From Arthrobacter crystallopoietes (GTDB lineage: Bacteria > Actinomycetota > Actinomycetes > Actinomycetales > Micrococcaceae): DNA of 64,000 nt. Under the pieces are notes generated by a model. It was not told the origin of the DNA. It ran no database searches and saw nothing but the letters and a program-made list of their open reading frames with translations. Shown here piece after piece: positions 45,341 through 54,700 of the stretch. Position numbers and translations under genes: made by a program. Every line of letters starts with the position of its first letter. Positions within the stretch are counted from its first letter, which is position 1. The stretch spans positions 992,001-1,056,000 of the forward strand of contig NZ_CP072014.1 of assembly GCF_017603825.1 (NCBI RefSeq), given 5' to 3'.

Positions 45341-45739
45341 ATGCTTGTTGTGAACCTGAACGATCTGAACGACACCGACCGCGACGTGAAGTCCGAAACC
45401 TGGCGCAGCCGCCGCATGGTGCTGGCCAAGGAGGGCGTGGGTTTCTCGTTCCACGACACCGTGATCTACGCCGGTACGACGTCGACGTTCCACTACGCGA
45501 ACCACATCGAGGCCGTCTACTGCGTGCAGGGTGAAGGCACGCTGACCAACGAAGTCACCGGTGAAGTCCACGATCTCAGGGACGGCACCATGTACCTGCT
45601 GGACGGCAACGAGAAGCACACCGTGCGCGCCACCACCGAGTTGCGCATGGCCTGCGTATTCAACCCGCCGGTCACCGGACGCGAAGTCCACGACGAAAAC
45701 GGCGTCTACCCGCTGGTGGTTGAAGAACCAGCCCACTAA
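45341..45739 (+). CDS. ectC: L-ectoine synthase
   Basis: Cupin-fold cyclase that closes the ectoine ring. In the 132-residue protein the iron ligands described for EctC are all present: Glu57, Tyr85 and His93. The C-terminus [12 protein letters not shown] is normal. AAGGAG lies upstream of the ATG. A terminator-like hairpin follows 15 bases after the stop, between ectC and ectD. Confidence 0.97.
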   Translation: MLVVNLNDLNDTDRDVKSETWRSRRMVLAKEGVGFSFHDTVIYAGTTSTFHYANHIEAVYCVQGEGTLTNEVTGEVHDLRDGTMYLLDGNEKHTVRATTELRMACVFNPPVTGREVHDENGVYPLVVEEPAH

Positions 45740-45754
45740 GACCCCCGGTCAGGT

Positions 45755-45791
45755 AAAAAGTCCGATCAGCCCAAAGCTGGCCGGGCTTTTT
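45755..45791 (+). terminator. Terminator or attenuator between ectC and ectD
   Basis: A 10-bp stem AAAAAGTCCG (45755-45764) and CGGGCTTTTT (45782-45791), with one G-T pair, closes a 17-base loop and ends in a run of five T. It would limit ectD expression from the ectABC transcript. Confidence 0.7.
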
Positions 45792-45829
45792 CCTTATCGG
45801 TAGCAAAAAAGGAAACGAGGAGGATAGGA

Positions 45830-46729
45830 ATGACTGCAACAGCAGAACCACGCATTGATGTTTATCCGACACGTGTGGCAGGAAAGCCCAGCGTCCAGGC
45901 CCGTGAAGACAAGGTTGTCTGGGGAACCGCGGCTGAGGGACCCATGGATGTGGCCACGCTCGCCGGTTACGAGGAAAAGGGCTACCTCACCATCGAGCAG
46001 CTCGTCACGCCGGAGGAACTCGAGACCTTCCGGGCAGAACTGAAGCGGCTTTCCGAAGATCCGGTGGTCCGCGCGGACGAGCGCACCATCGTGGAGGCCA
46101 AGTCGCAGGAAGTCCGCTCGATCTTCGAGGTGCACAAGTCCAGCGAGGTCTTCAAGCGGATTGCCAATGACCCACGGGTGGTCGGCCGGGCCAAGCAGCT
46201 GCTCGGCTCGGACGTGTACATCCACCAGTCCCGCGTGAATTTCAAGCCCGGCTTCGAGGGCAAGGATTTCATGTGGCACTCCGACTTCGAGACCTGGCAT
46301 GCCGAGGACGGCATGCCGCGGATGCGCGCCGTGAGCATCTCGATTTCGCTGACGGACAACTACTCCTTCAACGGACCGCTGATGATCATGCCCGGTTCGC
46401 ACAAGGAGTACATCTCCTGTGACGGCAACACGCCTGAGGACAACTACAAGAAGTCCCTGGTGATGCAGGGTGCCGGCGTCCCGGACAAGGCGATCCTGAC
46501 CGAATTCGCCGACCGCTTCGGCATCGACGTGCTCGAAGGCAAGGCCGGCGGCGCAATCATGTTCGACTGCAACTGCATGCACGCTTCGAACGGAAACGTT
46601 ACGCCCTTCTCGCGCTCCAACGTGTTCATCGTGTTCAACAGCGTGGAGAACGCGTGTGAAGAACCGTATTCCGCCGGCGCACCGCGTCCGGAGTTTGTCG
46701 GCTCGACGGACTTCACACCGGCTGGCTGA
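45830..46729 (+). CDS. ectD: Ectoine 5-hydroxylase
   Basis: Iron(II)/2-oxoglutarate dioxygenase converting ectoine to 5-hydroxyectoine. Of 299 residues, the iron triad is His150, Asp152 and His251, inside the EctD signature around residues 138-161 (FKPGFEGKDFMWHSDFE). That signature separates it from phytanoyl-CoA dioxygenases. It has a GAGGAGG-type site and lies 90 bases after ectC with a terminator-like hairpin in between. It shows the cell can make both compatible solutes. Confidence 0.96.
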   Translation: MTATAEPRIDVYPTRVAGKPSVQAREDKVVWGTAAEGPMDVATLAGYEEKGYLTIEQLVTPEELETFRAELKRLSEDPVVRADERTIVEAKSQEVRSIFEVHKSSEVFKRIANDPRVVGRAKQLLGSDVYIHQSRVNFKPGFEGKDFMWHSDFETWHAEDGMPRMRAVSISISLTDNYSFNGPLMIMPGSHKEYISCDGNTPEDNYKKSLVMQGAGVPDKAILTEFADRFGIDVLEGKAGGAIMFDCNCMHASNGNVTPFSRSNVFIVFNSVENACEEPYSAGAPRPEFVGSTDFTPAG

Positions 46730-46749
46730 CAGTACATAACCCATCACCT

Positions 46750-46788
46750 ACAGCTGCGGCCCGCTTGGCAAAGGCGGGCCGCAGCTGT
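46750..46788. terminator. Hairpin between ectD and the LysR gene
   Basis: A perfect 15-bp inverted repeat (46750-46764 and 46774-46788) with a 9-base loop lies between convergent genes. TTG follows on the plus side. Confidence 0.75.
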
Positions 46789-46821
46789 TTGAAAACCTGG
46801 AGCCTAGCGGCGCGGACTAGT

Positions 46822-47727
46822 TTAGGTGCCCGCTACCTGTTCAGCAGTCTGCTCCAGCACCCGGCGGAACGCCAGGATGGCCGGCCGGTGCGCGCTGGCG
46901 TGGCGGACTGAGGTGAAGACTGTTCGCCGCGGCTGGCCGGGAAGCTCCAGCAGCTCGCAACTGGTGCTCCGGCCCGTCCACACCAGGTCGGGCATGAAGG
47001 CCACGGCGTTGCCGGATTCGATCAGGCGGATCTGGGCCTGCAGGTCCGCGGTCTCGTAGCGCACGTCCGGTTCGAAGCCGGCGGTGCGGCAGGCCTGTTC
47101 CGCCCAGTGCCGGGAGGCTGCGCCGCGCGGCTCCATCACCCACGGCAGGTTCCGGGCATCGTCCACCGAGGAAACGGGGCGGCGGCTGCTGCCCTGCGGC
47201 GGCGCGGCCAGCCGGATGGCGTCCGTGGTGAGGCGGGTGCGGTCCAGCTCCGGGTGATGCGGGGCCGCATGCCCGGGGTATTGCTCCGCGACCACCAGGT
47301 CGAAGTCCCGGGCCCAGGTTTCATACAGCGCGGTTTCCGGTTCCCGCTGCACCATCTCGATCCGCACCTCAGGATAAGCGGCATTCATGGCGCTCAAGGC
47401 ATCGGGCATCAGCGCCAGCGCGGCCGACTGGAACACGGCCACGCGCACGGTGCCGGTCACGGTGGTCAGCGACGCAGCCAGATCCGTCTCGGCCCGCTCC
47501 AGCGTCTGTAGCAGCTCTGCGGTATGGGCCACGAGGACTTCCGCCTGCGGCGTCAGCTGCACCTTGCGCCCGGTTTTGCGCAACAACTCAACCCCGGCCT
47601 CCTTCTCCAGCAGGGTGAGCTGCTGGGAGACGGAAGACGGGCTGAAGTTCAGTGCCGCGGCGACTTCGGCGAGGGTGCCGCGGATCTTCAGCTCGCGCAA
47701 GAGGCGCAGCCTGCGTACGTCCAGCAT
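46822..47727 (-). CDS. LysR-family transcriptional regulator, probable regulator of putA
   Basis: A 301-residue LysR regulator starting at the ATG with TAGGAGCG upstream; an in-frame upstream extension of 53 codons lacks support. The N-terminal helix-turn-helix covers residues 4-62 (LRLLRELKIRGTLAEVAAAL, SPSSVSQQLTLLEKEAG). A substrate-binding domain follows from about residue 90. It is divergent from putA with a 128-base shared region containing a dyad. PutA here has no ribbon-helix-helix repressor domain, so control by this LysR protein, perhaps sensing proline, is a reasonable inference. Confidence 0.88.
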   Translation of the reverse strand: MLDVRRLRLLRELKIRGTLAEVAAALNFSPSSVSQQLTLLEKEAGVELLRKTGRKVQLTPQAEVLVAHTAELLQTLERAETDLAASLTTVTGTVRVAVFQSAALALMPDALSAMNAAYPEVRIEMVQREPETALYETWARDFDLVVAEQYPGHAAPHHPELDRTRLTTDAIRLAAPPQGSSRRPVSSVDDARNLPWVMEPRGAASRHWAEQACRTAGFEPDVRYETADLQAQIRLIESGNAVAFMPDLVWTGRSTSCELLELPGQPRRTVFTSVRHASAHRPAILAFRRVLEQTAEQVAGT

Positions 47728-47739
47728 GGCGCTCCTATC

Positions 47740-47759
47740 ATTCGTAATAACCAACGGAT
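47740..47759. promoter_or_regulatory. Possible LysR operator between the regulator and putA
   Basis: ATTCGT and ACGGAT (one mismatch from an inverted repeat) are separated by 8 bases in an AT-rich divergent promoter region. The shape suits a LysR site (T-N11-A type). Confidence 0.35.
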
Positions 47760-47855
47760 AATGATCGGAAAACATCACTTTATCTAATCGAAAGGCGGAC
47801 GCATACTGGGGGAAGAAGGTACTAACTGCCCCGTTCGACAAGGAGCCGAAACGCC

Positions 47856-50800
47856 ATGACCGATATCCTGAAAGAGCCCGCCGCACAGCCTCAGACGCTG
47901 GCCGACGAGCAGGTCCACGACCTGGCCGAGGATGCCATCAAGCTGGTCCGCCACTGGCTGACCGAGGCCTCCAAGATCCCGGTCGATGCTTCCGCCCAGC
48001 AGCTGGCCGGCGTCCTTAAGGACCCCAACGGCCTGGACTTCACGGTCGGCTTCGTCGACGGCGTCATCCGGCCCGAGGACCTCAGCGTGGCGGCCCGGAA
48101 CCTCGCGGCGTTGGCGCCCAAGGTCCCGTCCTTCCTGCCTTGGTACATGCGCAGCGCGGTCCGCCTCGGCGGTGCCATGGCGCCGGCGATGCCGCAGGTG
48201 GTCATTCCCATTGCCCGCAAGGTACTGCGCGAAATGGTGGGCCACCTGATCGTGGACGCCACCGACGCCAAGCTCGGCCCCGCCATCGCGAAGATCAAGA
48301 AGCACGACGTCGGCCTGAACGTTAATCTGCTCGGCGAGGCCGTGCTGGGCCAGCACGAGGCATCCCGCCGGCTGGAGGGCACGCACAAACTGCTGGCGCG
48401 CGACGACGTCGACTACGTCTCCATCAAGGTGTCCTCCACCGTGGCCCCGCATTCGCCGTGGGCCTTCGACGAGGCGGTCGAGCACGTCGTCGAAAGCCTG
48501 ACGCCGCTGTACCGGCAGGCCGCGGAGGCTGCTTCGCCCAAGTTCATCAACCTGGACATGGAGGAGTACAAGGACCTGGAAATGACCATCGCGGTCTTCA
48601 CCCGGATCCTGGACAAGCCCGAGTTCAAGAACCTCTCCGGCGGCATCGTCCTGCAGGCCTACCTGCCCGATGCGCTGTCCGCGATGATGCGCCTGACCCA
48701 GTGGGCGCAGGCCCGCCGCGCCGCCGGCGGTGCCCCGATCAAGGTCCGGGTGGTCAAGGGCGCCAACCTGCCCATGGAACAGGTCGAGGCCTCCCTGCAC
48801 GACTGGCCGGTGGCCACCTGCGACACCAAGCAGGACTCGGACACCAACTACAAGCGGGTGCTGAACTACTCGCTGCAGCCGGAGCGCGCGGACGCCGTGC
48901 GCATCGGCGTGGCCGGCCACAACCTGTTCGATGTCGCCTTTGCCTGGCTGCTGGCCAAGCAGCGCGGCGTGGAGGGGCAGATCGAGTTCGAGATGCTGCT
49001 CGGCATGGCCCAGGGCCAGGCGGAAGCGGTCAAGAAGGACGTCGGCTCGCTGCTGCTCTACACGCCGGTGGTCCATCCGCAGGAGTTCGACGTGGCCATT
49101 GCCTACCTGATCCGCCGCCTCGAAGAGGGCGCGAGCCAGGAAAACTTCATGTCCGCCGTCTTCGAACTGAGCGAGAACGAGGCGCTCTTCGAACGCGAGA
49201 AGCAGCGCTTCCTCGCCTCGCTGGACAATCTGGACAACGCGGTTCCGCTGCCCAAGCGGCAGCAGGACCGCAACGTGGCGCAAGCCCCGGCTCCCAGGGA
49301 CAGCTTCCGCAACACCCCGGATACGGATCCGTCCCTGCCGGCCAACCTCACCTGGGGCCGCGCCATCCTGGCCCGCGTGCCCGGCTCCACACTCGGCATC
49401 GACGCCGTGGAGGCGGCCACCCTGCGGACCCCGGACCAGCTCGAAAAGGTGGTCGCGGCCGCCGTTGAGCGGTCGAAGGCCTGGGGCGAGATGACCGGAG
49501 CCGAGCGCGCCGAAGTCCTCCACCTGGCCGGCGACAAGCTCGCCGCCAACCGGGCGCGGCTGATGGAAGTTGCGGCCGCCGAAGCCGGCAAGACGCTGGA
49601 CCAGTCCGACCCGGAAGTTTCCGAGGCGATCGACTTCGCGCACTACTACGCCGAGCTGGCGCGCAAGCTGGACTCGGTGGACGGCGCCACGTTTGTCCCC
49701 TCCAGGCTGACCGTGGTGACGCCGCCGTGGAACTTCCCGGTGGCCATCCCCGCAGGGTCCACGCTGGCGGCGCTCGCCGCGGGCTCCGCCGTCGTTATCA
49801 AGCCGGCCAAGCAGGCCCGCCGCACCGGCGCGGTCATGGTCGAAGCGATCTGGGAGGCCTTCGATGAGGCCGGCATCCCCCGCGACGTGCTGCAGTTGGT
49901 GCAGTTGGAGGAGCGGGACCTGGGCCGGCAGCTCATTTCCCATCCGGCCGTGGACCGCGTCATCCTCACCGGCGGCTACGAGACCGCCGAGCTGTTCCGC
50001 TCCTTCCGCCCGGACCTGCCGCTGCTGGCGGAGACCTCCGGCAAGAACGCCATCATCGTAACGCCCAGCGCGGACTTCGACCTGGCCGCCAAGGACGTGG
50101 TGCAGTCGGCCTTCGGCCACGCCGGCCAGAAGTGCTCGGCGGCCTCGCTGGTGATCCTGGTGGGCTCGGTGACGCAGTCGCCTCGGTTCCGCAACCAGTT
50201 GGTGGATGCCGTCACCTCGCTCAAGGTGGGCTACCCGGTGGATCCGGCCACCCAGATGGGTCCGGTGATCGAGCCCGCCAACGGCAAACTGCTGCAGGGG
50301 CTGACTTCCCTTGGCGACGGCGAAACCTGGCTGCTCAAGCCGGAGAAGCTGGATGAATCCGGCAAGCTCTGGAGCCCGGGCGTGCGCACCGGCGTCCAGC
50401 GCGGCTCGCACTACCACCTGACCGAGTTCTTCGGCCCGATCCTCGGCGTCATGACCGCCGAAACGCTCGAGGAAGCCGTAGCCATCCAGAACGAGATCGA
50501 GTACGGACTGACCTCCGGCCTGCACTCCCTGGATCCGGCCGAGCTGGACTACTGGCTGGAGAACGTTCAGGCCGGCAACCTCTACGTCAACCGCGGCATC
50601 ACCGGTGCGATTGTGCAGCGCCAGCCGTTCGGCGGCTGGAAGAAGTCCTCCGTGGGTGCCGGAACCAAGGCAGGCGGCCCCAACTACCTGGCCGGCCTGG
50701 GCGAATGGGAGCCTGCCCGCAGCCACGCCGCCGCGGCCCTCTCCCACGACGGCGCCCGCCATCTGCTCGACGCGGCCCGTAATTCCCACACTGCGGTGTC

Positions 50801-51335
50801 CGCCGAGGAAACGGCGTTCCTGGAACGTTCGCTGTCCTCCGATGCCGAAGCCTGGGCCAGCGAGTTCGGCGTCGCCAAGGACGTCAGCGGGCTGAGCGCC
50901 GAGCGCAACGTCTTCCGCTACCTGCCGCTGCCCGTGACCATCCGTCTGGCCGAGGGTGAACCGCTGGCCAAGCTGGTCCGTGTGCTGGCCGCCGGCGTGT
51001 TGGCCGGGTCCGAGGTCAAGGTGTCCACCGCCGTCGAGCTTCCGGCCGCGCTGCGGGCCGTGGTGATCGACCAGAACATCGAGGTCACAACGGAGAACGA
51101 CGCCGAGTGGCTGGCTCGTGCGGGCCGGTTCACTGCCGGGCGTATCCGGCTGATCGGCGGGAACGCCAAGGAGCTCGCCGAGGCAACCGGGGGACGGGTG
51201 GACCTGGCGGTCTACGCGCACCCCGTCACCGAGGCCGGGCGGGTGGAACTGCTGCCCTTCCTGCACGAGCAGGCGGTCAGCATCACCGCCCACCGCTTCG
51301 GCACCCCGAACCACCTCTCGGACAACCTGATTTAG
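47856..51335 (+). CDS. putA: Bifunctional proline dehydrogenase / glutamate-semialdehyde dehydrogenase PutA
   Basis: Oxidises proline to glutamate in two steps on one 1159-residue polypeptide. The flavin-dependent proline dehydrogenase barrel spans about residues 120-470 (SIKVSSTVAPHSPWA, RVVKGANLPMEQ, GVAGHNLFDVAFAW). The NAD-dependent aldehyde dehydrogenase domain spans about 495-970, with Glu726 in ETSGKNA and nucleophile Cys760 in GHAGQKCSAASL. The last about 180 residues form a degenerate dehydrogenase-like C-terminal domain as in type B PutA proteins. No N-terminal DNA-binding domain is present. The ATG has AAGGAG. It is monocistronic, with a strong terminator after it. Confidence 0.96.
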   Translation: MTDILKEPAAQPQTLADEQVHDLAEDAIKLVRHWLTEASKIPVDASAQQLAGVLKDPNGLDFTVGFVDGVIRPEDLSVAARNLAALAPKVPSFLPWYMRSAVRLGGAMAPAMPQVVIPIARKVLREMVGHLIVDATDAKLGPAIAKIKKHDVGLNVNLLGEAVLGQHEASRRLEGTHKLLARDDVDYVSIKVSSTVAPHSPWAFDEAVEHVVESLTPLYRQAAEAASPKFINLDMEEYKDLEMTIAVFTRILDKPEFKNLSGGIVLQAYLPDALSAMMRLTQWAQARRAAGGAPIKVRVVKGANLPMEQVEASLHDWPVATCDTKQDSDTNYKRVLNYSLQPERADAVRIGVAGHNLFDVAFAWLLAKQRGVEGQIEFEMLLGMAQGQAEAVKKDVGSLLLYTPVVHPQEFDVAIAYLIRRLEEGASQENFMSAVFELSENEALFEREKQRFLASLDNLDNAVPLPKRQQDRNVAQAPAPRDSFRNTPDTDPSLPANLTWGRAILARVPGSTLGIDAVEAATLRTPDQLEKVVAAAVERSKAWGEMTGAERAEVLHLAGDKLAANRARLMEVAAAEAGKTLDQSDPEVSEAIDFAHYYAELARKLDSVDGATFVPSRLTVVTPPWNFPVAIPAGSTLAALAAGSAVVIKPAKQARRTGAVMVEAIWEAFDEAGIPRDVLQLVQLEERDLGRQLISHPAVDRVILTGGYETAELFRSFRPDLPLLAETSGKNAIIVTPSADFDLAAKDVVQSAFGHAGQKCSAASLVILVGSVTQSPRFRNQLVDAVTSLKVGYPVDPATQMGPVIEPANGKLLQGLTSLGDGETWLLKPEKLDESGKLWSPGVRTGVQRGSHYHLTEFFGPILGVMTAETLEEAVAIQNEIEYGLTSGLHSLDPAELDYWLENVQAGNLYVNRGITGAIVQRQPFGGWKKSSVGAGTKAGGPNYLAGLGEWEPARSHAAAALSHDGARHLLDAARNSHTAVSAEETAFLERSLSSDAEAWASEFGVAKDVSGLSAERNVFRYLPLPVTIRLAEGEPLAKLVRVLAAGVLAGSEVKVSTAVELPAALRAVVIDQNIEVTTENDAEWLARAGRFTAGRIRLIGGNAKELAEATGGRVDLAVYAHPVTEAGRVELLPFLHEQAVSITAHRFGTPNHLSDNLI

Positions 51336-51376
51336 GTACACCGAGGCGGGAGCCCACGCTCCGGCTCCCACCCGGC

Positions 51377-51418
51377 AAACGACCGGCGGAAACCTCACGG
51401 ATTCCGCCGGTCGTTTTT
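51377..51418 (+). terminator. Strong terminator after putA
   Basis: A perfect 15-bp stem (51377-51391 and 51402-51416) closes a 10-base loop and continues into TT on the plus strand. Confidence 0.88.
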
Positions 51419-51434
51419 GTGTCCCGCGCGGATA

Positions 51435-51452
51435 TGGTGAGGTCCCTCACCA
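51435..51452. promoter_or_regulatory. Perfect palindromic operator candidate upstream of ureA
   Basis: TGGTGAGG-TC-CCTCACCA is an 18-base perfect dyad with a 2-base centre, 123 bases before ureA and after the putA terminator. It resembles a GntR-type operator in form. No promoter elements are clear enough to name. Confidence 0.5.
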
Positions 51453-51575
51453 GTGGTCATCGAGTGGTGCCGGCTCTGCTACTCTTGCCTTATCCACGGA
51501 CCTCCCGGCCTATTCTCTGGCCGGTTGTAGATAACGGGTGGACACCTATTTGTTTTGATGAACTAGGAGTTCTCT

Positions 51576-51878
51576 ATGCATTTGTCGCCCCGTGAGCACG
51601 AAAAACTCATGATTGTCGTTGCCGGTGACCTTGCCCGCCGGCGCCAGGCACGAGGCCTGAAACTCAACCATCCCGAGTCGGTCGCGCTGATTACCGCCGA
51701 GCTTCTCGAGGGAGCCCGCGACGGGAAAACCGTCGCCGAACTGATGAGCTACGGGACCACGGTCCTGACCAGGGAAGACGTCATGGACGGTGTCGCGGAC
51801 ATGATCGCGGACGTCCAGGTCGAGGCTACCTTCCCGGACGGCACCAAGCTCGTCACCGTCCACAATCCGATCCGCTGA
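51576..51878 (+). CDS. ureA: Urease gamma subunit
   Basis: Smallest structural subunit of the nickel enzyme urease, which hydrolyses urea to ammonia and carbamate. It has the normal 100 residues with the typical [13 protein letters not shown] start, [14 protein letters not shown] and the C-terminal VTVHNPI. AGGAG lies upstream of the ATG. It starts the operon ureABCEFGD-nickel permease and is followed by ureB after 12 bases. Confidence 0.97.
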   Translation: MHLSPREHEKLMIVVAGDLARRRQARGLKLNHPESVALITAELLEGARDGKTVAELMSYGTTVLTREDVMDGVADMIADVQVEATFPDGTKLVTVHNPIR

Positions 51879-51890
51879 GAGGAGGAGCCG

Positions 51891-52463
51891 ATGAAACCCG
51901 GTGAATACATCCTCCGTACCGAAGAGATCATGTGCAACGAAGGCACCGAAATCCGGATCGTGAACGTTACCAATCGCGGGGACCGGCCCATCCAGGTCGG
52001 ATCCCACTACCACTTTGCCGAAGTAAATAACGCCCTGGAATTCGACCGCGAGGCCGGGTGGGGGTTCCGGCTCGATATCCCCGCCGGCACGGCAGTTCGG
52101 TTCGAACCCGGCGACGCCCGCAGCGTGCACCTGGTTGAGCTGGCCGGCAGCCGCGAGGTCTACGGCCTGCAGGACCGGGTTAACGGATCGCTGGGCAAGA
52201 TCGCACCGATGCTGGAAACCGAGGCGATCGGCGGCACGGCCGGCATCGATGCCGCGGCCGATCCCGAGATCGCGGCCGAGTACGACATCGACCTGCCCAA
52301 CAGCGGCGAGCCGGCCAAGGGGTTCCACACCGACTTCGGCCTTGATCCTGTGGACGAATCGGTGAACCCCAAAGAAAAGGTGCTGGCGAAGGAAGCGGCC
52401 CGGTCAGTGGAAAAGGCAGAACAGGTCTCCAGCGACGGTGCCGGCGAGGAAGGTGCCCGATGA
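51891..52463 (+). CDS. ureB: Urease beta subunit with long acidic C-terminal extension
   Basis: Structural subunit of urease. The first about 110 residues are a normal UreB ([41 protein letters not shown]). The protein runs to 190 residues, while typical UreB is about 100-125. The extra about 75 residues (from about 115) are rich in Glu, Asp, Ala and Lys and probably disordered. No frameshift explains the tail: the frame continues to a stop that overlaps ureC by 4 bases. GAGGAGGAG precedes the ATG. Confidence 0.95.
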   Translation: MKPGEYILRTEEIMCNEGTEIRIVNVTNRGDRPIQVGSHYHFAEVNNALEFDREAGWGFRLDIPAGTAVRFEPGDARSVHLVELAGSREVYGLQDRVNGSLGKIAPMLETEAIGGTAGIDAAADPEIAAEYDIDLPNSGEPAKGFHTDFGLDPVDESVNPKEKVLAKEAARSVEKAEQVSSDGAGEEGAR

Positions 52464-54172
52464 GCTTCAAGATGACCCGCAAGCATTATGCGGAAATGTA
52501 TGGACCGACCACCGGCGATGCCATTCGATTGGCGGATACCGAACTGCTGCTGGAAATCGAAAAGGACCACACCCGCTACGGCGAAGAGGTAGTGTTCGGC
52601 GGCGGCAAGGTGATCCGCGACGGTATGGGTCAGCACGGCCGGCTGGTACGCGACGAGGATATCCCGGACACGGTCATCACCAACGTGGTAGTGCTGGACT
52701 ACACCGGCATCTACAAGGCCGACGTCGCCCTGCGCGACGGGCATATCTTCAAGATCGGCAAGGCCGGTAACCCGCAGATCTCCGATGGCGTGGACATCGT
52801 CATCGGTGCGGCGACGGACATAATTGCCGGCGAGCACAAGATCCTCACTGCCGGCGGCATCGACACCCACGTGCACTTCGTCAGCCCGGACCAGGTTCCG
52901 GTGGCGCTGGCCTCTGGCGTCACCACGTTGATTGGCGGCGGCGCCGGACCCTCGGACGCGTCCAAGGCAACTACCGTGACCCCCGGTCCTTGGCACATTT
53001 CCCGCATGCTGCAGGCGGTGGAAAACCTTCCGATCAACATCGGCCTGCTGGGCAAGGGGCACGCCAGCGCCATTGAGCCGCTGGCCGAGCAGATCCGCGC
53101 CGGCGCCATCGGATTGAAGGTGCACGAGGACTGGGGCGCAACGACGTCGTCCATCGATATGTCCCTCAAGGTGGCGGACGAGTACGACGTGCAGGTCGCC
53201 ATCCATGCGGACACTCTGAACGAATGCGGCTTTGTGGAAGACACCATCAGCGCCATCGACGGCCGCGTCATCCACACCTTTCACACCGAGGGGGCGGGCG
53301 GCGGTCACGCGCCGGACATTATCCGGATGGCCGGACAGCCGAACGTGCTTCCGGCCTCTACCAATCCGACCCTGCCGTACACGGTTAATACTGTGGACGA
53401 GCATCTGGACATGATGATGGTCTGCCACCATCTGAACCCGGATATTCCGGAGGACGTGGCGTTCGCAGACTCCCGGATCCGCAAGGAAACCATCGCCGCC
53501 GAAGACGTCCTGCACGACATGGGCATCTTCTCCATCACCAGTTCGGACTCCCAAGCGATGGGTCGCGTGGGAGAAATGGTGCTGCGCACCTGGCAAGTTG
53601 CGGACGCCATGAAACGCCAGCGCGGACGGATGGAACAGGATCCGGAGGTCGGGGACAACTTCCGGATCAAGCGCTATGTCGCCAAGTACACCATCAATCC
53701 GGCCATCGCCCAGGGCATTGCAGACTCCGTCGGCAGCGTGGAAGAGGGCAAGTTCGCCGACCTGGTGCTATGGGATCCAGCGTTCTTCGGCGTCAAACCG
53801 GACATGGTGATCAAGGGCGGCCTGATCGTCCAGTCCATCATGGGTGATTCGAACGGCTCGATCCCCACGCCGCAGCCGCGGACGCTGCGCGGGAACTTCG
53901 GGGCCCTTGGCACCGCGGTCCATTCCTCCTCCATCACCTTCCTGTCCAAGGCAGCCATTGAGGACGGCGTTCCGGAGCGGCTCGGTTTGCGCCGGGTGAT
54001 CCGGCCGGTAAGCGGTATCCGGGAGCTGACCAAGGCGGATCTGAAGCACAACGGCGAAACGCCGGACATCCAGGTGGACCCCGAAACCTACACGGTCACC
54101 GTGGACGGGGTGGAAGCGACCTGCGAGCCCTCGGATGTATTGCCGATGGCGCAGCGCTATTTCCTCTTTTAG
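52460..54172 (+). CDS. ureC: Urease alpha subunit (catalytic)
   Basis: Catalytic subunit carrying the dinuclear nickel site. All key residues are present in the 570-residue protein: His137 and His139 (THVHF), carbamylated Lys220 with His222 (GLKVHEDWG), His249 (IHAD), His275, the mobile-flap Cys322-His323 (MVCHHLN) and Asp363 (SSDSQAMG). The C-terminus MAQRYFLF is normal. It overlaps ureB by 4 bases and is followed by ureE after 42 bases. Confidence 0.98.
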   Translation: MSFKMTRKHYAEMYGPTTGDAIRLADTELLLEIEKDHTRYGEEVVFGGGKVIRDGMGQHGRLVRDEDIPDTVITNVVVLDYTGIYKADVALRDGHIFKIGKAGNPQISDGVDIVIGAATDIIAGEHKILTAGGIDTHVHFVSPDQVPVALASGVTTLIGGGAGPSDASKATTVTPGPWHISRMLQAVENLPINIGLLGKGHASAIEPLAEQIRAGAIGLKVHEDWGATTSSIDMSLKVADEYDVQVAIHADTLNECGFVEDTISAIDGRVIHTFHTEGAGGGHAPDIIRMAGQPNVLPASTNPTLPYTVNTVDEHLDMMMVCHHLNPDIPEDVAFADSRIRKETIAAEDVLHDMGIFSITSSDSQAMGRVGEMVLRTWQVADAMKRQRGRMEQDPEVGDNFRIKRYVAKYTINPAIAQGIADSVGSVEEGKFADLVLWDPAFFGVKPDMVIKGGLIVQSIMGDSNGSIPTPQPRTLRGNFGALGTAVHSSSITFLSKAAIEDGVPERLGLRRVIRPVSGIRELTKADLKHNGETPDIQVDPETYTVTVDGVEATCEPSDVLPMAQRYFLF

Positions 54173-54214
54173 GAAGTACGGATCCCCAACAGCTTGAATT
54201 GAAAGGACGCATCC

Positions 54215-54688
54215 ATGATTGTTGACCGCGTCATCGGCAACAGACACGAACTTCCGGCCGCCGAACTGGCCGGACTGCATGAAGAAAAGGTAATCCTGCC
54301 CAGCGCCGAACTGGTAAAACGCATCCAGCGGGTCACCACCGACCACGGCAGGGACGTCGGCATCCGGCTCAGCACGCCCGGTGACCTGCGTGACGGGGAC
54401 ATTCTGCACCGGGATGAGCGGAACGTCATTGTCATCTCCGTGCTTCCCACCGACGTGCTGGTCATTGCGCCACGGAGCATCCAAGAGATGGGAACGGTTG
54501 CGCACAACCTGGGCAACCGGCATATGCAGGCCCAGTTCTTCGACACCGAAAGCGACTACCGGGCCGAGGTCATGGTGGTTCAGTACGACCACACCATCGA
54601 AGACTTTCTCCGGCATGCACAGGTTCCCTATTCCCGCCAGGAACGCGTGATGCCGGTACCCTTCCGGCATGCCGAACACACCCACTGA
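54215..54688 (+). CDS. ureE: Urease accessory protein UreE (nickel carrier)
   Basis: Nickel metallochaperone delivering nickel to the urease activation complex. The 157-residue protein has the N-terminal UreE beta-domain (VIGNRHELPAAELAG) and the C-terminal metal-binding domain with LGNRHMQAQF and DHTIEDFL. Unlike some UreE proteins, it has no long His-rich tail, only scattered histidines near the C-terminus (FRHAEHTH). AAAGGA precedes the ATG. It lies between ureC and ureF. Confidence 0.94.
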   Translation: MIVDRVIGNRHELPAAELAGLHEEKVILPSAELVKRIQRVTTDHGRDVGIRLSTPGDLRDGDILHRDERNVIVISVLPTDVLVIAPRSIQEMGTVAHNLGNRHMQAQFFDTESDYRAEVMVVQYDHTIEDFLRHAQVPYSRQERVMPVPFRHAEHTH

Positions 54689-54700
54689 AGCGGCGGCAGA

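Noticed and set aside
45830-46729. Annotation of ectD as phytanoyl-CoA dioxygenase
   Set aside because: The EctD-specific signature around residues 138-161 and its place after ectABC identify it as ectoine hydroxylase.
47784-51398. A 1204-codon open frame on the minus strand opposite putA
   Set aside because: It is the mirror frame of a GC-rich gene with strong family evidence on the plus strand. It shows no domain motifs and has repetitive Arg/Gly/His-rich composition.
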